The position numbers and the translations under genes were made by a program. A stretch of DNA of 64,000 nucleotides from Paratinospora sagittata (lineage: Eukaryota; Streptophyta; Magnoliopsida; Ranunculales; Menispermaceae), in assembly GCA_035771175.1 (NCBI GenBank), contig CM069603.1, positions 14,422,286 through 14,486,285 on the forward strand, given 5' to 3'. Below the pieces are notes generated by a model, which was not told where the DNA came from, did no database searches, and saw only the letters and a program-made list of their open reading frames with translations. Numbering within the stretch: position 1 is the stretch's first letter; every line of letters begins with the position of its first letter. Of this stretch, positions 55,546 to 64,000 are shown piece by piece.

Positions 55546-56656
55546 GTGTTCTATTACTCAAATAATGCTAGAATAGTATTTTGTTATGGTTTACACTGCA
55601 AATTGATGGCTATATAGGTCGATAACCTAATTAAAAGTGTAAAATCAACTGGGAACACATAGAAATGAAGTCAGGAACTTGTGGGAATTAGATTAAAGTG
55701 TTAATTCCTATTATTCCTAATGTTATGTGTTGAGATTGGGTTTAGGAGTGGACTTGGTAGATTTCCAATAGTGGAAATAGTAAAAATGTTAAAGAATTGT
55801 ATGAGAATAAAAAGGATTAGATAATTTATATTGATGTAAATGCAATAATGTGTGCAGGTTCTAGTAGAAGAGGTGGAATTAGTTGATAGTGTGAAAAATT
55901 ATTCTAGCAGTTGTTCGTGAGTATAATTTCATTTATATTTTCATATATATCTAGTGGAATGTTTGCTTCATGTATAGAAAAAAAAAAGTGCAAAAGAAAG
56001 AATGCTACACCTTGTATTAAAAGAAATAAGTTTGGGGGTGTAGTAGTTCTTCAAATGAAAAGAAGAGAAAAAAATATAAAAATATGATGAAAAGGAAAAA
56101 CAAAAAAGAAGAAGAAAAAGATGAAAGCAAACAATGGGAGACTTGTTAAATCTCAAAATCTGGTTTGGGTATATGTGTTAAAGTGGTTATGGTTCTATGT
56201 AATATATTGGTGATGATCAAAGATGTTTAGGGTGTTTTGAGCCTAATTATTACTTGTTTTTATCATACCTTGCACCTTAGCCTTACATTACAACCTGTAA
56301 AAGTCTTATTGATTCCTAATGGAGTGAAAAATATGCCTACAGACTTCAATTTTAAAATATATTTTGAGATCATGTGCTTTTCACTTGCTTATTTTTATCT
56401 ATATGATGTATAAGTGGTTTCATGTGATTGATTATGTATTTAAATTTTTAAGAATAAAAAATGAGGTATGGTAGGAATTGAATTGAAATTCTAGACATCT
56501 TTTATACTTTCAAAATTTTCTTAAAAGTTATTATATTTCATGCATTTAAGGCCATGTATGTCCATACTCTTCAAGCCAAATTTTTGTTTGTTTTACAATG
56601 TGGTAGTATAGTTGTTTTAGGTTTGTTTTCCCTTTGCTTGAGACGATCAAAGTCCT
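55546..56656 (+). other. Athila 3' non-coding region, second copy
   Basis: From about 55960 it parallels 3690-4364: a purine-rich A/G block, a first AAGTTTGGGGG at 56028, the 'TATCATACCTT..AACCTTACATTACAA' block near 56260 and 'GAGACGATCAAAGTC' before the true PPT. For 55546-55960 I see nothing recognisable. Confidence 0.7.
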
Positions 56657-56671
56657 AAGTTTGGGGGTATT
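56657..56671 (+). promoter_or_regulatory. Polypurine tract of second Athila copy
   Basis: AAGTTTGGGGGTATT followed by the LTR start TGATAAGTAGG. Confidence 0.85.
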
Positions 56672-57593
56672 TGATAAGTAGGATTTTATGTTATATTTAT
56701 GTCATTTTATGTTCTAGTTTAGGTATATTTTATGTTAAAGTTTTATGTTATTTTATGTTAGAGTTTCGGTATAGTTTATTTTGATTTTGCATTTTTATAT
56801 ATTACTTTAGGTACATGTTTTGACGAGTTTCACGCTTCGTTCATGATTGATTTCGTAGGTTTTGAAATGGTTTTGAAGTGCTTTGAAAGTGATGAACAAG
56901 TGCCTAAGAGGAGTGGAGAAAAAACAATCCAAAACAATGAGAAGATAAAAAAGAAAAAGGTGAAAAAATATTATAAAAAAATGCATCAAGAAATGTTCTG
57001 GGTGCTGCAGCGCCACACACCTTGCTGAAAATGCCAACAACACCATTTTGGGTGCTACAACGCCCAAGGGCTGTGTCCGATTTGTCTCCTACGTGCTTTA
57101 GGATTTTTGCCCGAATTTGGTCCAATTAAATCCAATTTGCATGGGGTTTTTTACTACCTTCTCCCACTTATAAATACATCATTAAGATAGGGTTTTGGAG
57201 AGTCATATAGAGGGGAAGAAGAAGCTACAAAGGAGATCAAAGAATACGAAGATCGCGACGTTGGAGACAAAGGAGTGAATCTACACATCTAAAGATCAAG
57301 ATTTTGATTTCTTCTGGTTTGTTTTTACAATGTTCATCAGTATTTTTGTATTTTCTTTTATTTCAATGATGAACTAAGTTGTTTGTCTAGAGGATAGATG
57401 GATCCTAAACTAGATACTATATTTTAATATGGTTTGATTATTATAGAATCGAGAGATATATAATATTCTTTAAAGTTTTGGAAAAAATCACAAAGCTTAA
57501 AGAGTTTACATGATTTTGGATTTTATCGAGAGGTTAAAATTGTTATCATGGATGATTACAAACTTTTGTTTGTTTTAGAATGTGGTAGTAAAA
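56672..57593 (+). mobile_element. Athila LTR, second copy, 3'-truncated
   Basis: It starts TGATAAGTAGG after the PPT. The GC boxes GGGTGCTGCAGCGCC (57000) and GGGTGCTACAACGCCC (57050) are at the same place as in the other Athila LTRs. TATAAATA is near 57170. It breaks off near 57590, where LTR-B begins; a phrase like 'TTTGTTTGTTTTAGAATGTGGTAGTA' is shared with 56585 upstream and may mark the recombination point. Confidence 0.75.
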
Positions 57594-59247
57594 TTGATGA
57601 TTACAAACCACATTCCAAATATACTTCATACGATAATGCATGAAGAAGCTTATCGAATAATCTCAAAAGAAGAATGATCGTGATCGTGTTGAAGACTGCA
57701 TTGATTCAAGTTGTTAATATTAATCTTAGATGACATAGAATGATTTAGGCTTGTAGAATCTCTGTCATCACATGATTTAGCAAAATCATTCAACTCATAA
57801 GTTTTTCACGTGATTTCGAGAATATTGTGATTATTAGTGAAAATGCGTTTGATCGATTCAAGTTGTTTTCAAATATATTTCAAACTATTTAAATGTTTTT
57901 CAAAGTGTTTGAGATCCGAAGAGTACAAAGCTTGATTTGATTTGATCGGATTTCAAAAGTGAAAAATCATGTTAAGTGTCTATGAGGGCATTGATGGAGA
58001 TTCAGGATGCTAATGCAGTGGCTACTCACTTAATATCGAGCCAACACTGCAAGATGCTACCTCTTCATCAAGACGTTACTAGTTTCTAAAAATGTGTGGA
58101 CATGTTTTCAAGTAAGACATTGATGTCTTATTAGCGCCCTCCCCGTCATTAGGAAACTAGACGTTAAGTCCATTAGGACCCTAATAATTAAATAACGCCC
58201 TCCTTGAGTTTTTGGAAAATTGGAAGTCAAGTTCGCCACGACACAGTGCTTGATTAGCACCCTCCTTGAGCAAACTGAGAACAACTTGATTTTCATGTAA
58301 ACTTTCTAGTAGGACACTAATGTTACGCCAGATGGCTAATACGTCAACTTGATCTTTTGGATCTCGTTATTTCAAGACGCTAGGGCCATAGTAGGACGCT
58401 AATGGAAAACTATCAAAAAATCTTATGAGCGGTCTGTCACCTGTGCACTATCTACTTTTTCTGAGCATTTCTATTTTCATATAAGCACAAAATTTGCAGA
58501 AATTTTCAACGCTATTGAAGACCACATTTTGGTGAAAGTTTATGACCGTTGCATTTGAAATTCAAATTAAAGTATTAGGGTTTTTGGGAGATTGAAACCC
58601 TAAACGCATTCTTTATATATTTGCAACTATGAGCTGTTGAATATACAACTCAACACTTCGAAAATCTTTGTGCTCAAACTCTTTGAATGTTAGTCGTTTC
58701 TCTATTTTGAAAAAGATTAAAATATTGATTTGCTACTTTGATTTCAAAACATACTTTCTGAATTTGTTTGATTATGAACTTAAATCTTTTGAAAATCCAA
58801 GAAAGATAGAAAGGAAGAACCTCAGCTTTCAGTTGTTCTTAAACTCAAATATTTTGTTGAATCTGAGATGCACCGAGGTTCATAAAGTGACAATCCCTGC
58901 TTTTGTAACTTATTCATAAAGTGACGGGGAGTCATGAAGTTGAGCTAGTGTTGCTCAAAATGTATCGGTTGCTCTCACATCCGCAAGTTGAGAAACTGTA
59001 AAGGTTTAATCCCCACCTATGCAAAGTGTTGGATAGTGGAGTTTGGAAAAAATCTTAATCAGGGAGATTAGGTAGTGGAGGTAGGCAAGAGCCGAATCAC
59101 TATAAATCTTGTGTGTTCACTTGTCATTTATTGGACGTCATTATCATATGTTGTAACTTGTTTAACCTGCAAATTGATTTTATTGAAAGGATATAATCTG
59201 CTAAATCGTCCAATTCACCCTCCTTCTTGGACATTTCTGGGCCAACA
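57594..59247 (+). mobile_element. Copia LTR-B copy 4
   Basis: It lacks the first 40 bp or so and starts at TTGATGATTACAAACCACATT. Boxes (AGGATGCTAATG, TTAGCGCCCTCC, AGGACGCTAATG) lie at 57980-58400, a TATA-like TTATATAT at 58613 and the AGTGGAGGTAGGC..GCCGAATCACT region near 59070-59102. It ends GGGCCAACA at 59247. Confidence 0.85.
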
Positions 59248-59249
59248 AT

Positions 59250-59261
59250 TGGTATCAGAGA
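59250..59261 (+). promoter_or_regulatory. tRNA-iMet primer binding site
   Basis: TGGTATCAGAGA, one base from consensus, just after the LTR end. Confidence 0.9.
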
Positions 59262-59300
59262 GGGTTATCCATCAAAGTATCTAACAATCTTTAATTATCT

Positions 59301-60012
59301 ATGGCAAGACAAAATCATAGAGATACCATTCTCGGTGAAGGAAACTCCACAACAGACCACCATTTTTCAAAGGAGATAACTATCTTCATTGGATAACTAG
59401 GATTAGATTTTACCTTAGAGCCTAAGACCTAAAGATGTGGTATGTAGTGAAAAATGGTTCTCCTACACCTACCAAAACGAAAAAAGGTGTTACAGTTCCT
59501 ATAGACTTAGAAGAATGGACTGCAAAAGAGAGGAAGAGAGAGTTGTTACATAATTAGGTCGTAAATATCTTGTTTTGCAGTTTGGCTTGCGAGTTCGAAC
59601 TTGGGGGAGGCCCCTGGACTGTGCAGTGTTCTGCATAGGGAAAGGACAAAGGTCGTTGGGTGCGTGCAGTGTTCTGTGGACCCCAATGAAGACAATACTG
59701 TGGATATATAATGGCTAGGCGTTCTCCACTGCGGTGGTGCGCCCGCACCTGGGTAGGGGGCACGCTGTGCAACCCAGGGTGTGACACTTGAAGTAACCCA
59801 TGAGGGAACTTTGAAAGTCAAGAAGGCCAAGCTACAAATGCTAATTGAAATTTATGAAACCTATAGAATTGAGGAAATCGAAACCATAGCCGATGCTATT
59901 GCTCATTTCACAAAGAATGTGAATGAGATCAAAACCTTAGGTAAGGTGTATGAGCAAGAAGAAACAGTTAGGATGTTTTTGAAAGGTTTGCCCAAGGTAT
60001 TGGAACCCAAAG
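59301..60012 (+). pseudogene. Copia gag remnant with inserted TIR-element piece
   Basis: It starts MARQNHRDTILGEGNST at 59301 with several stops (for example the AAGGAGATAACTATCTTC region). After the 59585-59787 insertion the gag resumes with LEVTHEGTLKVKKAKLQMLI, EIYETYRIEEIETIADAIAH, FTKNVNEIKTLGKVYEQEE and MFLKGLPKVLEPKV, a well-preserved SIRE-like Gag middle. It is cut at 60012 by a chromovirus LTR. Confidence 0.85.
59585..59787. mobile_element. Partial copy of the tRNA-like TIR element
   Basis: It ends with the inverted head (GCACCTGGGTAGGGGGCACG, then AACCCAGGGTGTGACA at 59772-59787), as in 16420-16485. Near its left side is a B-box-like GAGTTCGAAC (59590-59599). The left end and A box are not evident, so it is truncated or divergent. 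Confidence 0.65.
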
Positions 60013-60352
60013 TGTAACACCCCAATTTGTATTTCATTCTTGTTCTTTTTCCCATTTGTTTTCTTTTGATCCAAATGTAAACAGTTGTAATGTCAAAATT
60101 ATGCCAACATGTACACAAATTAGGTGCACAATTATACTAAATTTCCCAACTTCGCTTTTATTAAATATCACTTCTATATATATATACATACATACAACAT
60201 AGATATGGCTAGTAGAGCCATTTTATTGTACCACCTCACTTTTATTTATTCTAGTTTTCTATATATATTCTAACCTAAACAGAAGTTATAAAAACATATA
60301 AATAATATATAGGCATCTATATAAGCTTATTTATATAAAAACCTCATAACTT

Positions 60353-60395
<43 letters not shown>

Positions 60396-61366
60396 ATATA
60401 ACTTCTAAACGTGCAGCACCTTCAACTTGCTTATTCTCACATCTTCTCGTATTTTTTTTCTCTTTTGTGTCCCTATCAGAAACAACCCCCACGTACAACA
60501 TAACTAGTTTCTTGAGATATAGTAGAGAGGGTGAGCTAAAAGCTCAGTGGGTCTTCCTGAAGTTCCCACACTTTATACAAAACGTTAGTACATATATTAA
60601 ACTATTCATCACAGTATTACAAGCAAAGCAATCAATTCAACAGTATGGTCACAATGCTAATAATGAATTTTTCAGCATTTTCCTCAGGATATTTCCACAT
60701 AAGGTATACCTTTTCTGGTTCATTTGGTGTGGGCCAACTATCACCCACCGGTTGCATTTGGCTCTCAATGTGGGCCAACCGACACCCAGTACTCATGCTT
60801 ACATAATACAGTAGAATACGAAAAAATATATAAACTAAAGAAATGTATATAGAAAAAAAACTTAAAGAATCATTCCCACCTTAATTTCGCTAGGGTTTCC
60901 CCGCTGTTAAAATTTCTCCAAAGTCTTTTTACTGAAACTCTTTTTCTCAGAGAGTGAAACTGAAACAAAATTTAACTTAACCCCTAGCCCTCATTTTGCC
61001 CTTGATCATTTCTGATAATTACAAGTAGTTAAATTTACCATTTTGCCCTTACAAGCAAATTTACCATTGTTCCCTCGGATGTGAATTTACTATTTTTCCC
61101 TCGTATGTTTTTCTTATTTACCACTAGGTAAATTGACCATTTTGCCCTTAAACTTTTATGATAATTACAAGTAGGTGAATTTATCAATTTGCCCTCGGAA
61201 TTTTCTAGTGTTTACAAGTTAGGGAAATTTACCAATTTGCTCGTGGACTTTAATGATTATTACAAATTAGGTGTATTTACCATTTTTCCCTTAAATTTTT
61301 CTAGTATTTCTTAATTTAGTTAATTTTTTGTGGATTTCTAGGGTTGTGGATTTTTGTGGTATTACA
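60013..61366 (-). mobile_element. Chromovirus-type LTR (minus strand)
   Basis: Minus strand TGTAATACCACA (61366) to GGGTGTTACA (60013), 1,354 bp. It is directly preceded on the minus strand by a PPT (AAAGAGGGTAGAT, plus 61367-61379), so it is a 3' LTR. A (TA)n run lies at 60352-60392 and a U3 repeat array at 61018-61300. It is inserted against the copia gag at 60012. Confidence 0.8.
61018..61300 (-). repeat. Tandem U3 repeat built on a GGGCAAAATGGTAAATT core
   Basis: Six or seven imperfect units (near 61032, 61065, 61090, 61130, 61165, 61225, 61270) spaced about 30-60 bp apart within the minus-strand LTR. Confidence 0.75.
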
Positions 61367-61927
61367 ATCTACCCTCTTTAATTGAAATTTGAGGATATAA
61401 GAAAACTAAAAGTTACCTTCACCTTCTTGATCAGGATTGAGAAGCCTTAATATCCATTCAGCCATCATCCTTGGTTGTGGTTCTCAGTACTCGTTGTTCA
61501 ATGGTATGGGTGGTTCACACCAGACCATGGTCGGTGGTGGTTGAGGTGATTTAACTCAAGCTATGCCTAGTGACTATGGATGCGGTTCAACCTAAGCTAT
61601 GGCTGGTGATAATGGAGTTGGTTCAACCCAAGTTAATATTGGTGGCGATGGGGATGGTTGTATCTTGATACATACAAAATTACCAATTAAAATTCCAATG
61701 GATGTCTTCATTTGTCTGCGTAACTTTTCTGTCAACTTTTAGCCTGGCTCTAATGAGCTAAATTTTCTCACCATTTTCTTTAATTAATTCAAGGCCTAGC
61801 TCTACTTTGTCAGTCATACCAATCCAACATACTGGAGATCAGAAAATATTTCTACTCTTTCTCTGTATTGATACCATCATCATTTCTTGAGTGCATACAC
61901 TATTGCAGTTAACTCTAGATCATGTGT
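61367..61927 (-). pseudogene. Chromovirus pol end with RNase H-integrase deletion and 36-bp minisatellite
   Basis: On the minus strand the trace begins HDLELTAIVYALKK and VEIFSDLQYV (RNase H). It then passes abruptly to ELGLELIKENGEKI and IRARLKV, a segment resembling the integrase C-terminal GPELVQQTSEKV..IRERL region, so most of integrase is deleted near 61835. The following stretch (61479-61655) is a 36-bp tandem repeat, Pro-rich on this strand (units of VEP...P...A type). It then runs MAEWILRLLNPDQEGEG to the PPT. Stops are frequent. Confidence 0.6.
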
Positions 61928-62695
61928 TGATAAGTTGAGTTTTAGATAGTGTTTAACATGTTAATTTCATAGGTTTTTAGGTGCATTTAGTTAGTTTTTA
62001 GATATATTTGCATTAATTGTTCATATTTAGTGTTTTAGGTTCATTTAGATATTTTTATGAGTTTTATAAGTTGGTTTTAGTGGTTTTCATGAATAAAATG
62101 CATTAGGCTAGCTTAGGAAAATAATCATGATTTTTAGGTACTTTTCCTAAAGTCAATTGCATCATTTACATATTAATATTGTCACATGTTGCAAGTTCAT
62201 ACATAGTTTCATATTGAATTTTATTTCTTGATTAATATAGATCATTTACTTGTGTTTTGTGCTTTGTTTTGTAGGTAAATAAAGAGCCTAAAAGTGGGTT
62301 CGAATGTGGTTCAAGTGGTGACAAAATCATGGCAAAGAAAGGTGCCAAAAGATGGACCAAAGAACCAAGAGAAAAGCCAAAAAAATGGCTAAGTCCACAC
62401 AAAGAGAACCAAAAAGAAAAAGAAAAAGTCGTTCTGAGCGCCGCGGCGCTCAAAATGCAGATTTGGCTATAAATTGTATGTAGTGTCGCGGCGCTAGGTT
62501 TTGCACAATACACAAATTTTGTGTATTTTGACTATTTTTGCTTACCCTTTTTGGTCTTTTCCCCACTTACGTATATAATCTCATTTTAGGGTTGTATTAG
62601 AGGATCATCTTTCATTCTAGTAGATTTAGATAGCAACTAATTAGGGTTAGGGTTGAGAAAAGGATGCAAGAAAGAGTTTGAGGAGGAAGATAAGT
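61928..62695 (+). mobile_element. Athila LTR, third copy, 3'-truncated
   Basis: It starts TGATAAGTTGAG at the junction with the chromovirus remnant, without a PPT. It carries GAGCGCCGCGGCGCTC (62437-62452) and a second TGTCGCGGCGCTA (62484). It is joined near 62695 to the middle of gag, so U5, PBS and the gag start are deleted. Confidence 0.8.
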
Positions 62696-63780
62696 TGCAG
62701 ATTTTTTGGAGAAGCATGGGAAAAATTCAAGGCTTTGTTGAGAAGATGCCGACAACACAGTTATCAAGATTGGCTTCAAATCCAAATTTTCTACAATACA
62801 ATGACCATGTCTACGAGAGCATGGGTTGATGTGGCGGCTGGTGGTAATCTTAAGGGGAAGACAACAAATGAGGTTGTCATGCAGATAGAAGAAATGGCTT
62901 CCAATCCCTATGAACACTCAAATGAGAGGGCTCCAACAAAAAGAGTGGTTGGATTGCATGAAGTAGATCAATTAACGGGTTTATCGACTCAAATGTCTTC
63001 AATGCTACACCACATGGCAACTTTTTCTGCCTCTCTCCAAGGAAATCCTTATTCTTCATCTGCCTCATCCATTGAATCCATTGCGGTAGCACACATGGTT
63101 CCACAAGGCTTGATCGGTCAAGATGAGCAATGTCAGTTTGTGAACAATCGCCTCTATAATTATAAAGGGAACCAAGGGACAAGCTCAAGCCAAGTGCCTA
63201 ATCAGTATTATCTAGGTGTGCGCAACCATGAAAACTTCTCTTATTCTAACAATAGAAATGTGTTGCAACCACCGTCGGGGTTTCATAATCAAGTCCAAGA
63301 GAAGAAATCAAGTCTAGAAGATGCAATGACCACTTTTCTGAATGATTCAAACAAGAGGTTCACCAAGAATGAAACAAAGTTGGATGAATTGGCGGTTCAC
63401 ATGGCTAAAATGAGTCAAGTGATAACTCAGGTGAGCAACTTGGGTGCCTCTATTAAGAATTTTGAAGTTCAAATGGGGCAAATTGCCTCAGCCATTGGTG
63501 CCCAACAACATCAACAAAATTCCTTCCCAAGCAATACAAAAGTGAGTCCCAAAGAGAGGTGCATGGCTATCAAATTAAGGTGTTGCAAAAAAGTTAAGAG
63601 TTCTCCTTTACCGAGCAAAGTCAAGTCGAGTTCATTTCCTTCTTCACCATCCATACCATCATATTCACAAGCTCAAGAAGAGGTTGAAAAAGAAGTTCAA
63701 GAGGAAGTGGCACAACAAGGCAATGGGGTTGCAAGTGACAAAGGACAAGAGGTTACAAAGAGGGACTTTGTTCTGGGTCG
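62696..63780 (+). pseudogene. Athila gag, N-terminally truncated
   Basis: The frame is open from inside the LTR remnant. FFGEAWEKFKALLRRCRQH, DWLQIQIFYNTMTMSTRAWV, DVAAGGNLKGKTTNEVVMQI and EEMASNPYEHSNERA match the Athila capsid region; VGLHEVDQLTGLSTQMSSML follows. A Gln/Asn/Ser-rich middle (63080-63290), LEDAMTTFLNDSNKRFTKNE and a helical LDELAVHMAKMSQ segment lead to IASAIGAQQHQQNSFPSNT. The end is Lys/Ser/Glu-rich and runs into an inverted LTR. About 150 N-terminal residues are missing. It is the longest open frame in the window, about 360 codons of gag. Confidence 0.88.
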
Positions 63781-64000
63781 CATTAATGGTAAAAATTTAG
63801 ATTCGCAAGTGTATGAATATCAAGTTATAATATACCAATGGTGAGTGGGTAATCGTATCCACAGGGAAGGTAATTTCACAATTAAGAATGCCCAAAACTG
63901 TAATGACTAGTGATTTTATCTAAGTGATCAAAGTGGAGTGAATTAATGGATAAAATGCAAATTAAATAGAAATTGGAGAGAAATCAATGGGTTTATATTT
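63781..64000 (-). mobile_element. Inverted Athila LTR 3' end
   Basis: On the minus strand it reads CCTGTGGATACGATTACC, then ATTATAACTTGATATTC and CACTTGCGAA. This matches the end of the Athila LTR at 8763-8825 (CCTGTGGACGATTCC, ATTATAACTTGACAATC, TACTTGCGAT). It is therefore an Athila U5 in opposite orientation to the gag it adjoins, continuing beyond the window. Confidence 0.75.

Noticed and set aside
56807..57125. Overlapping frames in the second Athila LTR
   Set aside because: They are in LTR U3/R, include a homopolymer-rich part and have no equivalent in the other Athila LTRs.

Overview
The window is a stretch of higher-plant (very probably eudicot) nuclear heterochromatin made almost entirely of nested, decayed LTR retrotransposons. 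The lineage signatures are plant-specific: Athila- and Tat/Retand-type Ty3/gypsy pol and gag, a Tekay-type chromovirus, and several SIRE/Maximus-like Ty1/copia elements with very long LTRs and tRNA-iMet primer binding sites. The DNA is AT-rich, nearly every long reading frame is broken, and I see no host gene, rRNA gene, functional tRNA gene, CRISPR array or bacterial feature.

Layout, left to right. 1-8868: 3' part of an Athila element (pol, 3' non-coding region, polypurine tract, LTR), with a second repeat ('LTR-D') inserted in the LTR and a degenerate Athila primer binding site after it. 8944-21590: a chain of copia pieces, namely truncated LTR-A, RT/RNase H, LTR-B, a 201-bp mini-internal region, LTR-B (holding a composite tRNA-like inverted-repeat element), a 3' UTR, and LTR-C (holding LTR-D copy 2). 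21591-24082: Tat/Retand-like gag-protease remnant and a two-phase tandem repeat. 24083-51240: a plus-strand copia element (LTR-B with an inserted solo LTR-A, PBS, gag, internal promoter-like block, envelope-position ORF). Its ORF is split by a minus-strand copia element (LTR-A at both ends), whose gag is in turn split by a 10.6-kb Tekay chromovirus with a perfect 5-bp target-site duplication. 51241-64000: unclassified fragment, LTR-D copy 3 (minus), Tat-like LTR, Athila 3' end and LTR, copia LTR-B plus gag, a minus-strand chromovirus LTR and pol end, then an Athila LTR/gag piece fused to an inverted Athila LTR.

The elements once encoded the usual retrotransposon machinery: Gag for the particle, protease, reverse transcriptase, RNase H and integrase, with LTRs as promoters and PBS/PPT as priming sites. 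No copy here looks autonomous. Catalytic residues are lost by mostly C-to-T or G-to-A changes, and large internal deletions are common. The youngest identifiable insertion is the Tekay element, because it sits inside the others, has similar LTRs and keeps its TSD.

Most interesting: (i) three hairpins with one constant 8-nt loop but different, base-paired stems between two ORFs of the Tekay element; (ii) ORFs that look like the same plant-specific 'putative plant transposon protein' domain in both a Ty3 and a Ty1 element; (iii) an LTR-like promoter block directly upstream of the Ty1 copy of that ORF; (iv) arrays of CpG-containing palindromic boxes in the U3 of several unrelated LTR families; (v) a TIR-bounded repeat carrying alternating-strand tRNA-like A/B boxes. 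All calls come from reading the sequence; no database search was possible.
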